Source: Deltaproteobacteria bacterium
GTDB lineage: Bacteria; Desulfobacterota; Desulfobaccia; Desulfobaccales; Desulfobaccaceae
Assembly: GCA_019309545.1 (NCBI GenBank)
Contig: JAFDGA010000029.1
Coordinates: forward strand, 1 to 38,546
Direction of reading: 5' to 3'
DNA: 38,546 nt
Each line of letters begins with the position of its first letter. Position 1 is the first letter of the stretch. Both the position numbers and the translations under genes were made by a program. The notes beneath the pieces were generated by a model. It was not told where the DNA came from and searched no databases. It saw nothing but the letters and a program-made list of their open reading frames with translations. Shown here one piece after another: positions 26,335 to 33,933 of this stretch.

Positions 26335-26580
26335 TTGAGTAGTGGTGAAAGCCAGAAAGAGGCAATCCGGGTGAATTTTAACCGGGCCATCATGATAGAT
26401 TTCCAGGGCGCCACTATTTCCTCCGACACCGGGTTCAGTCTTCTGCGTGAAGTAGACGAGCGTTTCAGGATCATCGACCCCATAAAAGATTGCCTGGAAG
26501 ACTTGAGGTCCCTACTCATTCCGGATTCAGCAGGAGGTGGAGTTTTAGAACAGCGCCCCTATCCCCCTGGTATTGTATAA
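26335..26580 (+). pseudogene. IS1380-family transposase remnant (N-terminal fragment)
   Basis: The segment NRAIMIDFQGATISSDTGFS followed by LLREVDERF and KDCLEDLRS matches the start of IS1380-type (DDE group 1) transposases, where a FDxGG-like strand and LLREFDE are typical. After LRS the frame appears broken: a THS-like triplet lies in another frame, and GVLEQRPYPPGIV echoes the following LLRQRVYQIA region. The rest of the transposase (some 350 residues, with the catalytic triad) is absent. It is a dead end-piece of an insertion sequence. Confidence 0.6.
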
Positions 26581-26608
26581 TCAAATCAAAAAGGACAGGA
26601 GGAAAGTT

Positions 26609-26800
26609 GTGCAACTAAAGGTCATTCAGGGCGGTTGCAGGCCCCGCGCAATATCCCAAAACGACCTTGAGTGGGTTGAGTATCTCAGCTATGTGACCGA
26701 ACAGGAAAAGGCCGACAGAAATAGTCGGTTTCTGAAATTCCTGGCTGACCACATCCTGGGCAAGCCGTTTTTAAGGGTAGTGGAGTTCGGGTTGGATTAG
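26609..26800 (+). CDS. Small hypothetical protein, 63 aa
   Basis: GTG at 26609 with AGGAGG six bases upstream opens a 63-codon frame, QLKVIQGGCRPRAISQ... then NDLEWVEYLSYVTEQEKADR, ending GLD. It is hydrophilic, probably helical, with one cysteine and no known motif. The ribosome-binding site is strong, which supports translation. It begins just after the IS1380 remnant and may be accessory cargo. Function unknown. Confidence 0.5.
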   Translation: MQLKVIQGGCRPRAISQNDLEWVEYLSYVTEQEKADRNSRFLKFLADHILGKPFLRVVEFGLD

Positions 26801-26900
26801 GGGACTGTATTGCCTTGACCGAAAAATTAGCTGCGCAAGCCCCTGAATTTATTTATGGTGCCAAGAGGTAGGGGGAGCTCCAGATTTTGGAACAAAGCGC

Positions 26901-26929
26901 TTGACAGGAAATAAACCAACAATTATAAT
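26901..26929 (+). promoter_or_regulatory. Perfect consensus sigma-70 promoter
   Basis: TTGACA at 26901-26906, exactly 17 bases of spacer, then TATAAT at 26924-26929. This is the strongest promoter I see in the window. It drives the leader RNA below and possibly the receptor gene when the terminator is read through. Confidence 0.9.
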
Positions 26930-26935
26930 CCGGTT

Positions 26936-27045
26936 GGCGAAACAGAGAGAACGAAACTCTCCCGATAACGACCAAGCAAGATAAAACAATTAGACCACGA
27001 AGGTCTGGCGGCAGAAGGCCGTATGACAGTCGTGGTCTTTTTTTT
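26936..27045 (+). ncRNA. Structured leader RNA or small RNA (about 110 nt), uncharacterised
   Basis: The transcript from the consensus promoter would start near 26936. It contains a GAGAG/CTCTC hairpin (26945-26949 with 26957-26961, loop AACGAAA), an unpaired A-rich stretch, and a long terminator hairpin ending in eight U. This layout suits either a free-standing small RNA or an attenuator/riboswitch for the metal-uptake cluster about 200 bases downstream. It does not contain the GCCACTG B12 box, so it is not an ordinary cobalamin riboswitch. I do not recognise a known class. Confidence 0.5.
26993..27045 (+). terminator. Intrinsic terminator at the end of the leader RNA
   Basis: GACCACGA (26993-27000) pairs perfectly with TCGTGGTC (27030-27037). 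The enclosed 29 bases can pair further (CTG with CAG, then GGC with GCC), and eight T (27038-27045) follow directly. Confidence 0.85.
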
Positions 27046-27121
27046 CGGTTTTGATGAGGGGGCCACCGAGTAGCGCTGGGGCATACAAAGTATCGTTAAA
27101 CAAACCAAAAGCTTAATCAGA

Positions 27122-27163
27122 AAGGAGGGGCAGGTTCCCGGGCAAGAAACTCTCCCCTCCCTT
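27122..27163 (+). promoter_or_regulatory. Hairpin upstream of the receptor gene
   Basis: AAGGAGGGG (27122-27130) pairs with CCCCTCCCTT (27154-27163) with one bulge. Inside is a GTT/AAC closing pair. The decamer AAACTCTCCC here (27147-27156) also occurs in the leader RNA (26954-26963). A regulatory role is possible but unproven. Confidence 0.4.
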
Positions 27164-27251
27164 GGACCGATATCTTTGAATGAGTAGTCGGCCCAGCCTA
27201 TATATTATCAGAACAGGGGCCGACGCGCAAATTGAAAGGAGGATCGAGATC

Positions 27252-29456
27252 ATGCGGCGTGGGTTCCGGTTAGGGGTGATTGGTATTTTGGTATGGACTT
27301 GGGGTGCTGGGTTGCCAGGAACAGGGCTTTGGGCCCAGGAGGTAGGCGAAAAGGCTAAGAAAGAGGAAAAAGCTAAGAAAGAGGCAGGGCTTGTAAAACT
27401 TGAAGAGATCGTCATTACTGCCACGAAAACCCCTCGCCATCCGGAGGATATCCCGGCGAGCATTACGGTGATCACCAAAGAGGATCTGGAAAAACAAAAT
27501 ATCCAGACGGTAGACGAGGCCTTGCGCCAGGTACCCGGGACCTTTGCCCGCCGGGGCAAGGGCTGGCAGGATACCCTGGCCAATGTGAATTTGCGCGGCT
27601 TTCCCGCCAGCGCCCAGACGCGCACCTTGGTATTACTCGATGGCCAGGATATGTCCAGCGGTTACACCAATAAAGTGGCCTGGAGCAGCCTGACGGTAGA
27701 AGATATTGAGCGCATCGAGGTCGTCCGGGGGCCGTTTTCGGCCCTCTATGGCGGCAACGCCATGGGCGGGGTGATCAATATCATCACCAAGACCCCGAAG
27801 AAGTTACAAATGAACGCTAATGTGGGTTATGGTAGATATGACACCTGGACCTATTACCTGGGGGCCGGTAATCGGTTTTGGAATCAGCTCAGTCTCAAGG
27901 TGAGTTATAAATACCGTTACACCAGCGGTTACCCCTCCGACCTGGTAAAAAGCAGCAAGTATTATCCAGGAGGGCGCTATACCCTGACCCCGGAGGGGAA
28001 AGACGCATGGATCATTGGCGACCGGGGGGATAATTCCTTCAATGAGTCAATCGGCAACGCCAAATTGAGTTGGGAGCCGGCGCTGGGGCATAAAATTGAT
28101 TTCTCCGCTCTGCTGGACTGGAATGAATACGGCTATGGCCAGTTTCATAGTTATCTGGCTGACCCTACGGCGGTTTCGGAATACAGATTTTTAGGCGGGG
28201 ATGGCCGGACCCATACCGCTATTTATAATCTTAATTCGGAACATAAAGTGACGGATAGCACTACCTTGCGGTTTCACGCTGGATTGACCAGTAGGCCCCA
28301 TAGCTGGTATACTCTGCCTAAGCTGGGAGCGACTCGTTCCGGGGGGCCGGGAACCGTGGCCAGCACCCCCAGCAAGACCTGGACTTTTGAAGTCCAGGCG
28401 GATCAGGCCATCGGTACCAAGCAGATGCTCACTGGCGGCCTGTGCTATAAAACCGCCTGGGCGGCCTCCAAGGACTATTATCTCAATAACTGGCGGGACC
28501 CTGATTCCAAAACCGGCCTGATCAGACAATGTGGAGGGCGGGATCGCGATTTTGCCGTGTTTCTCCAGGACGAGATTACCTGGCATCCTAAATTTACTAC
28601 TGTTATCGGGGCACGCCTGGACTGGTGGCAGACTTATGGGGGAGCCTACCAGGAGAGTACTACCGCCCCGATTACCCATCTTCCCTGCCGGGACAAGTGG
28701 TCAGTCAGCCCCAAGATCGCTTTCTTGTATCGCCCCTGGGAGTGGATGTCCTGGCGGGCTTCGGTGGGGCGGGCCTTCCGTCCTCCCAATGTCTATGAAT
28801 TGTACCGCACCTGGCGGTGGTATACCTACGAGTATAAGGGCAACCCCAATTTAAAACCGGAGAAGACCTGGTCCTGGGAGATCGGCACGATCCTGAAGCC
28901 CTTTAAAGGCAATGTCTTTACTGTCACTTATTTTGATAATTTTGTTGATGACCTGATCTACCGGGTCACTGATCCTGCTGACCCCACCGGCAAGACATCT
29001 ATCTATCAGAATGCTGCCAAGGCCCGGATTAAAGGCGTGGAGTTGGAGGTCAACCAGAAGCTTTTCTCCTGGCTGGAGGCTTTTGGCAACATGACCCTGG
29101 TGGATGCCCGCATCCGGGAAAACCCCTTTGATCCCGAGTCAGTGGGCAAAAAAATCACCTATGTGCCGCGGCAGCAATTTAATTTTGGTATCACCGTGAA
29201 CTACTGGAAGGTCATGGCCAACCTCAGCGGCCGCTATGTCAGCAAAATGCACAAACGGGACGACAACAGCGACTCGGTCAATAACGTCCCGGGCTCGTTT
29301 GATCCCTTTTTCACGCTGGACAGCAAGCTCACCGTGACCCCGGTGAAATGGCTGGATGTGTCCTTTTCGGTGGACAACATGCTGAACCGGAAATATTTTT
29401 ATTCTTACCTGACCCCGGGCCGGACCTTCTGGCTGGAAGCCGGGGTCAAATATTGA
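27252..29456 (+). CDS. TonB-dependent outer-membrane receptor
   Basis: A 734-aa receptor with a signal peptide ending near GLWAQ, a lysine-rich linker, a TonB-box-like EEIVITATKTP, a plug domain (about 55-170, with PASITVITKEDL, TLVLLDGQDM, IERIEVVRGPFSALYGGNAMGGVINIITK), then a beta-barrel with aromatic-rich strands and C-terminal RTFWLEAGVKY. Such receptors import siderophores, heme, corrinoids or other metal chelates using the proton-motive force. The frame is open from 27180, but ATG 27252 has AAAGGAGG nine bases upstream and starts the signal peptide, so it was chosen. First gene of the uptake/chelatase cluster. Confidence 0.93.
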   Translation: MRRGFRLGVIGILVWTWGAGLPGTGLWAQEVGEKAKKEEKAKKEAGLVKLEEIVITATKTPRHPEDIPASITVITKEDLEKQNIQTVDEALRQVPGTFARRGKGWQDTLANVNLRGFPASAQTRTLVLLDGQDMSSGYTNKVAWSSLTVEDIERIEVVRGPFSALYGGNAMGGVINIITKTPKKLQMNANVGYGRYDTWTYYLGAGNRFWNQLSLKVSYKYRYTSGYPSDLVKSSKYYPGGRYTLTPEGKDAWIIGDRGDNSFNESIGNAKLSWEPALGHKIDFSALLDWNEYGYGQFHSYLADPTAVSEYRFLGGDGRTHTAIYNLNSEHKVTDSTTLRFHAGLTSRPHSWYTLPKLGATRSGGPGTVASTPSKTWTFEVQADQAIGTKQMLTGGLCYKTAWAASKDYYLNNWRDPDSKTGLIRQCGGRDRDFAVFLQDEITWHPKFTTVIGARLDWWQTYGGAYQESTTAPITHLPCRDKWSVSPKIAFLYRPWEWMSWRASVGRAFRPPNVYELYRTWRWYTYEYKGNPNLKPEKTWSWEIGTILKPFKGNVFTVTYFDNFVDDLIYRVTDPADPTGKTSIYQNAAKARIKGVELEVNQKLFSWLEAFGNMTLVDARIRENPFDPESVGKKITYVPRQQFNFGITVNYWKVMANLSGRYVSKMHKRDDNSDSVNNVPGSFDPFFTLDSKLTVTPVKWLDVSFSVDNMLNRKYFYSYLTPGRTFWLEAGVKY

Positions 29457-29484
29457 TTGGCTGAACTTCAGTAACAGGATATTT

Positions 29485-29561
29485 TCACGCCAAGGCGCAA
29501 AGATGCCAAAGGTCGGAAAGATGCTGCGAAAAAGTCTTAGCGCCTTTGCATCTTGGCGTGA
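29485..29561. repeat. Long imperfect palindromic interspersed element
   Basis: TCACGCCAAG (29485-29494) is exactly complementary to CTTGGCGTGA (29552-29561), with further partial pairing inward (GCGCAAAGATGC, GCGCCTTTGCATC). This CACGCCAAGGCGCAAAG-type element is scattered through many environmental bacterial genomes. Here it separates the receptor gene from the binding-protein gene and could act as a terminator or processing site. Confidence 0.7.
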
Positions 29562-29623
29562 GATAAATTCAGGCCAGATCAAGAAGACCGTTAGGGTTGT
29601 GGTCATAAGCTTCGATTGCTAAT

Positions 29624-30607
29624 ATGGTTACCAGAGGCTGGAAAAAACAAACCTGGCTACGGGCCAGTGCCGGGCTGGTTCTGATTCTCATCCCCTTAGG
29701 TGCTGCTCTGGGGGAGAGCGCCATCAAAGCGAAACCGGCGTCAGAATGTTGGCCCGCCGATGCCCGGCGGGTGGTGATGTTTGAAGCCTATGAGATGGTC
29801 GCCGCCCTGGGGGCCTGGGATCGCATTGTCGGGATTTCTCGTTATGCCTACGACAATGATCTGCTGCAACGGGTAGTACCGCACTTGCGGCAGATTCCCG
29901 CGCCGGGCACCGGGTTTGCGGTCAATCTTGAGGCCTTGCTGGCGCTTAAACCCGACGCGGTGGTGATCTGGTCCGTGCAGCCTGAGCTGGTAGATTTCCT
30001 CCGTCGGAAAGGGCTTCGGGTGCTCACGCTCTACCCGGAGACTTTGGCGGATCTGAACCGGGATCTCCTCCGGCTGGGAAGGTTGCTGGGAAAGGAGGCG
30101 CGGGCCCGGGAGGTGGCGGCGATGATGGCCCAGAGTCTGGACAAGCTGCGGCACCGGCTGGCAGCGATCCCGGCCGCAGACCGCCCCGGGGTGGTCTGGT
30201 TATGGAGTAAACCCACAAAAATAGGCGGCAACCGTGGGATAATGCCGGAGTTGATCACTCTCACCGGGGGGATTAATCTGGGAAGCCACCTGAACGCCTT
30301 CTACCAGGAGCTGTCCATGGAAACCATTGTTGGGCTCAACCCCGAGGTGGTGTTGATCTGGGGTTCAGCTTCGTATGGGCCGGCGGATATCCTCCATGAT
30401 CCGAAATGGCAATCAATTCGAGCGGTAAAGACCCAGCGAGTGTTCAAGTCTCCCCGGGCTTCGAACTGGTCGCCCCGAGTGATAAGTCTGGCCTGGTGGA
30501 TGGCCCATTGCTTACATCCCCAGCAAATCTCCCCAGCGGAAATGCAAGCCGAGCTTGATCAGTTTTACCGACGCTGTTTCGGCATTCCCTATCAGGGGGG
30601 ACATTGA
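29624..30607 (+). CDS. ABC transporter periplasmic substrate-binding protein (BtuF/FepB class)
   Basis: A 327-aa protein with a signal peptide (basic start, GLVLILIPLGAALG). Two lobes are joined by a long helix, as in cluster A-II (class III) binding proteins. The first lobe has VVMFEAYEMVAALGAWDRIVGIS near residue 43-65 and LEALLALKPDAVVIW; the second has GGINLGSH and PEVVLIWGSASYG. The ligand is probably a corrinoid, heme or metallophore, given the neighbouring receptor and CobN. No lipobox is seen. No clear ribosome-binding site precedes the ATG. Its stop overlaps the permease start (TTGA). Confidence 0.88.
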   Translation: MVTRGWKKQTWLRASAGLVLILIPLGAALGESAIKAKPASECWPADARRVVMFEAYEMVAALGAWDRIVGISRYAYDNDLLQRVVPHLRQIPAPGTGFAVNLEALLALKPDAVVIWSVQPELVDFLRRKGLRVLTLYPETLADLNRDLLRLGRLLGKEARAREVAAMMAQSLDKLRHRLAAIPAADRPGVVWLWSKPTKIGGNRGIMPELITLTGGINLGSHLNAFYQELSMETIVGLNPEVVLIWGSASYGPADILHDPKWQSIRAVKTQRVFKSPRASNWSPRVISLAWWMAHCLHPQQISPAEMQAELDQFYRRCFGIPYQGGH

Positions 30608-31605
30608 AGGCCCGGACCTGGGTCCAGTGGGGGCTGCTCCTGTCCCCCTTACCGGCCTTTGTTTTGGCCCTGCAGGTGGGAGCCTACCCGGTGCCCTGGG
30701 AAACCTTGTGGGGAGCGTTCGTTTATTGCCCCGAGCAAGCGGCCCTGCCGGACTACCTGCGGGTGATCATCTTTAATGTCCGTCTCCCCCGGATTGTCCT
30801 GGCGATGCTGGTCGGTCTGACCCTGTCCTTCTCCGGGGCCACCCTCCAGGCGGTATTCCGCAATCCGCTCGTGGATGCCTATCTGCTGGGATTGTCCTCG
30901 GGGGCGGCGTTTGGCTGCGCCATCTCGGTGGCCTTTTTTCCATCCCTGCCCATCCAGGTGGGGGCCTTTATTTTCAGCCTGCTGGCGGCTTTCTTGACCT
31001 TTACTTTGGCTCGGACCCGCGGCGAGGTGCCGACTCTGTCCCTGATTCTGGCCGGGATTGTGGTTTCGGCCTTTTTCGCCGCCATGGTTTCGGTCATCAA
31101 ATTCATGGTGGACCCCCACAAGCTGGCCAGCATCGTCTATTGGCTGATGGGCAGTCTCTCTCTGGCGGATTGGCACGCCGTCTGGACCGCCTTACCCTGG
31201 ATGCTGGCGGGGGCGTCGCTCGTCTGGCTGGGCCGCTGGCGTCTCAATGCTTTGTCCATGGGCGAGGTGGAAGCGAAAGCCTTGGGAGTGGAAGTCGGGC
31301 GAGAGCGGGGTCTGTTTATCCTGGCCGCCGCGGTCGCCGTCGCCGCGGCGGTGTCGGTCAGCGGCATCATCGGCTGGGTGGGGTTAATGACCCCGCATAT
31401 CGTCCGCATGCTGGTAGGCCCGGACCACCGGCGGGTAATTCCGCTATCTATGACGGTCGGAGCCAGTTTTATGCTATTGTCGGATACTGTCGCCCGCACC
31501 TTTACCGCCGGGGAGATCCCGGTGGGTATTATTACTACCCTGTTCGGAGCGCCCTTTTTTATCTATCTTCTCAAGAAAGGCGGCCAGGAATCCTGGAAGA
31601 CATGA
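30604..31605 (+). CDS. FecCD/BtuC-type ABC transporter permease
   Basis: A 333-aa polytopic protein with the FecCD family landmarks: RLPRIVLAMLVGLTLSFSGATLQAVFRNPL (about 59-88), a GLSSGAAFGC segment, then SGIIGWVGLMTPHIVRMLVGPDHR (about 251-274, coupling helix) and FTAGEIPVGIITTLFGAPFF near the end. It forms the inner-membrane channel paired with the ATPase encoded next. TTG start at 30604 overlaps the binding-protein stop (TTGA) and is preceded by AGGGGGG, supporting it. Confidence 0.92.
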   Translation: MKARTWVQWGLLLSPLPAFVLALQVGAYPVPWETLWGAFVYCPEQAALPDYLRVIIFNVRLPRIVLAMLVGLTLSFSGATLQAVFRNPLVDAYLLGLSSGAAFGCAISVAFFPSLPIQVGAFIFSLLAAFLTFTLARTRGEVPTLSLILAGIVVSAFFAAMVSVIKFMVDPHKLASIVYWLMGSLSLADWHAVWTALPWMLAGASLVWLGRWRLNALSMGEVEAKALGVEVGRERGLFILAAAVAVAAAVSVSGIIGWVGLMTPHIVRMLVGPDHRRVIPLSMTVGASFMLLSDTVARTFTAGEIPVGIITTLFGAPFFIYLLKKGGQESWKT

Positions 31606-32369
31606 TTACCGTCACGGACCTCAGCATCCAGCTTAACGGCCAGCCCATCCTTAACGGGGTAACCATAGAGGCCCGTCCGGGCGAGGTCACGGTCTTGTTG
31701 GGACCTAACGGCTCCGGGAAGACTACCCTGTTGTTGTGCCTCAGTGCCCAGCTCCGGCCCCAAACCGGTACCATCAACCTGGCTGGCCATCACCTCGATA
31801 AGCTGCGGCGGCGAGCCTTGGCGCAGTTGTTGGCCACCGTCCCCCAGGAGCATCACCCGGTCTTTCCCTACACTGTGCGTGAGGTCATTCTGCTGGGCCG
31901 GGTGGCCCGGGTCGGCTATTGGACGCAGCCGGGATCCCGGGATCACGAAGTGGTCGAACAAATCCTGGACCTCTTGGGTATCCGGCCCCTGGCTGACAAA
32001 CCCTATACCCGCATCAGCGGCGGTGAGCGGCAACTGGTGCTGATCGCCCGCTGTCTGGCCCAGGAACCCCAGGTGCTGTTGCTCGATGAACCCACCAGCC
32101 ACCTGGATTTTAAAAATCAGGTGGTGATCTTGGAATTGGTACGAGACTTGGCCCGTCAGCGTCAGTTGACGGTGCTGCTTACCCTGCATGACCCGAATCT
32201 GGCGCTGCTGTTCGCTGACCGGGTCGTCCTGCTGGCCGGAGGCCAGGTGGTCGCGCAGGGAACGCCTGGGGAAGTGGTCCACCCGGCGGCCATGGCCCAG
32301 CTCTACGGCATGGAAGTGGAGATGCTGTCCCAGGGCGACCAGAGGCTTCTGTGCCCCAAACTGCCATGA
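31602..32369 (+). CDS. ABC transporter ATPase of the FecE/BtuD/HmuV class
   Basis: A 255-aa ATPase. Walker A GPNGSGKT is at 34-41, Q-loop VPQEHHP at 80-86, signature SGGER at 139-143, Walker B VLLLDEP at 158-164, and the switch histidine in LLTLHDPN. It pairs with the FecCD permease to import the ligand. The open frame extends 154 codons upstream, but ATG 31602 overlaps the permease stop as ATGA and the family begins there. It overlaps the next ATPase gene by four bases. Confidence 0.92.
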   Translation: MITVTDLSIQLNGQPILNGVTIEARPGEVTVLLGPNGSGKTTLLLCLSAQLRPQTGTINLAGHHLDKLRRRALAQLLATVPQEHHPVFPYTVREVILLGRVARVGYWTQPGSRDHEVVEQILDLLGIRPLADKPYTRISGGERQLVLIARCLAQEPQVLLLDEPTSHLDFKNQVVILELVRDLARQRQLTVLLTLHDPNLALLFADRVVLLAGGQVVAQGTPGEVVHPAAMAQLYGMEVEMLSQGDQRLLCPKLP

Positions 32370-33199
32370 TTGTGACTGAGGGTTTAGGCAAAGATTATCG
32401 GGGGATAGTAGCCCTGGAAGATTTGACCCTGCATATTCGCTCTGGGGAAATTTTCGGTTTGCTGGGTCCTAACGGTGCGGGCAAGACTACCACCATCAAG
32501 ATTTTGACCACCCTGGCCCGCCCCAGCCGCGGTCGGGCCTGGATTCAGGATTTTGATGTTGTGCGTCAGCCACTCCAGGTGAAGCGGCTAATTGGCGTGT
32601 GTCCCCAGGAAATCAACCTTGATAAGGAACTGACTGCTTACGAAAACTTGCGGATCTATGGACAGCTTTACCGGGTTCCCGATCTCCGGACCAGGATTCG
32701 GGAACTTTTGGAGCTGGGAGACCAGAGCCAGCGGGCCGCGAGTCTGGTACGCGAATTCTCCGGCGGCATGCAGCGGCGGCTGCTGATTCTGCGGGCCTTG
32801 ATGTCCCGTCCCCGAGTATTGTTTCTTGATGAGCCGACGGTAGGGCTGGATCCCCAGGTGCGCCGTCAACTGTGGGACCTGATCCGGCAACTGCGAGCGG
32901 ACGGCATCACCATTTTAATTACTACGCATTACATCGAGGAAGCCGAGATGCTTTGCGATCGGGTAGGCATCCTGAGCCACGGTCATCTGATCGCCCTCGA
33001 TACCCCGACCGCCCTGACCGCCCGGGTCGGGGGTTATGTAGTGGAGTCGCTGGACGGCGTCCACCGGCAATATATCCTGCTGCAAAGCAAGGAAGAAGCT
33101 TATGCTCGCGCCCGGGCCGAACCGTCCGGGGTAATCATCCGACAGGCCAATCTGGAGGATGTTTTTATCAAACTTACCGGGGAGCGTTTGCAGCATTGA
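32366..33199 (+). CDS. ABC-2 type (export) ATPase, CcmA/DrrA class
   Basis: A 277-aa ATPase distinct from the import ATPase: Walker A GPNGAGKT at 34-41, TTIKILTTL, signature FSGGMQRR at 131-138, Walker B VLFLDEPTVGLDP at 151-163 and the switch histidine in ITTHYIEEAE. The C-terminal part (about 225-277) ends NLEDVFIKLTGERLQ, the usual close of DrrA-like exporters. ATG 32366 overlaps the import ATPase stop; a GTG five codons earlier is possible. It works with the permease encoded directly after. Confidence 0.9.
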   Translation: MIVTEGLGKDYRGIVALEDLTLHIRSGEIFGLLGPNGAGKTTTIKILTTLARPSRGRAWIQDFDVVRQPLQVKRLIGVCPQEINLDKELTAYENLRIYGQLYRVPDLRTRIRELLELGDQSQRAASLVREFSGGMQRRLLILRALMSRPRVLFLDEPTVGLDPQVRRQLWDLIRQLRADGITILITTHYIEEAEMLCDRVGILSHGHLIALDTPTALTARVGGYVVESLDGVHRQYILLQSKEEAYARARAEPSGVIIRQANLEDVFIKLTGERLQH

Positions 33200-33933
33200 A
33201 CTGGTACCCGATTTTCTTGAGGGAAATTCTGCTCTTTCGGCGCCGGTTACTGCGGCTGGGCTATGTGGTTTCGGCCATGTTCGCGCCGCTGCTCTATCTG
33301 TTGGCCTTCGGGCTGGGACTGGGAAAAAGGGTGACGATCCCCGGGGTTTCGTATTTAGATTATCTACTTCCCGGCCTGATCGCCATGAGTTCCATGACCA
33401 ATTCTTATACCTGGGTGGCCAATGGCCTGACTGTGGGCCGCCTCCATTTCCACACTTTCCAGATCTATATCCAGGCCCCGGTAACCCCGGCGGCCATCGT
33501 CTGGGGTCAAGTGCTGGCCGGAATGGTGCGGGGATTGTTTGCCTCGCTGATCATCCTGGGGTTAGGGTTGCTGCTGGGCAGCGGCTTAAGATTAAATATA
33601 ATTTTTGTCCTCGCCCTGCTCCTCAACTGTCTGGTATTCGCGGCATTCGGAGTAGTGGTGGGAATGCAATCCCGCTCCCATGAAGATACCGCGACTTTTA
33701 CCAACTTTTTCATTATGCCGATGGCATTTTTTTGTGGCACCTTTTTTCCGGTGGAAGAGATGCCCTGGATTTTACAGGGGATTATCCGGAGCCTGCCGTT
33801 GACTCATACCAACCGGCTCTTGCGTACCCCGGGCTGGACAGTAGAGAGCCTCGGCTCCCTTGCACTTCTAGCGGCCTTCGGCCTCTGCTGCCTTGTTTTG
33901 GGAACCATCATCATCCGGAGGTATAGCGAATGA
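33196..33933 (+). CDS. ABC-2 type transporter permease
   Basis: A 245-aa protein with six predicted helices and the ABC-2 family landmarks: FLREILLFRR near the start, LDYLLPGLIAMSSMTNSYTW in the middle, and FFCGTFFPVEEMPWILQGIIRSLPLTHTNRLLR (the short loop and proline-rich motif) near the end. TTG at 33196 overlaps the ATPase stop (TTGA), as at the earlier permease. Together the two genes form a complete exporter. Its substrate is unknown; sitting inside a metal-uptake operon it could export a metallophore, metal or lipid. Confidence 0.88.
   Translation: MNWYPIFLREILLFRRRLLRLGYVVSAMFAPLLYLLAFGLGLGKRVTIPGVSYLDYLLPGLIAMSSMTNSYTWVANGLTVGRLHFHTFQIYIQAPVTPAAIVWGQVLAGMVRGLFASLIILGLGLLLGSGLRLNIIFVLALLLNCLVFAAFGVVVGMQSRSHEDTATFTNFFIMPMAFFCGTFFPVEEMPWILQGIIRSLPLTHTNRLLRTPGWTVESLGSLALLAAFGLCCLVLGTIIIRRYSE

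Noticed and set aside
26945-26961. Guanidine-II (mini-ykkC) type hairpin in the leader, because the loop contains ACGA
   Set aside because: Only one such hairpin, the closing pairs do not fit, and the terminator hairpin has no ACGR loop.
26936-27045. Cobalamin riboswitch upstream of the receptor
   Set aside because: No GCCACTG B12 box or the usual conserved core could be found between 26800 and 27250.
29139-29606. Minus-strand 155-codon frame with SRQDAKALRLF
   Set aside because: It lies over the receptor's 3' end and the palindromic repeat; the peptide comes from the repeat.
30649-31176. Long antisense frame opposite the FecCD gene
   Set aside because: Shadow frame of a high-GC gene; the peptide is low-complexity and matches no family.
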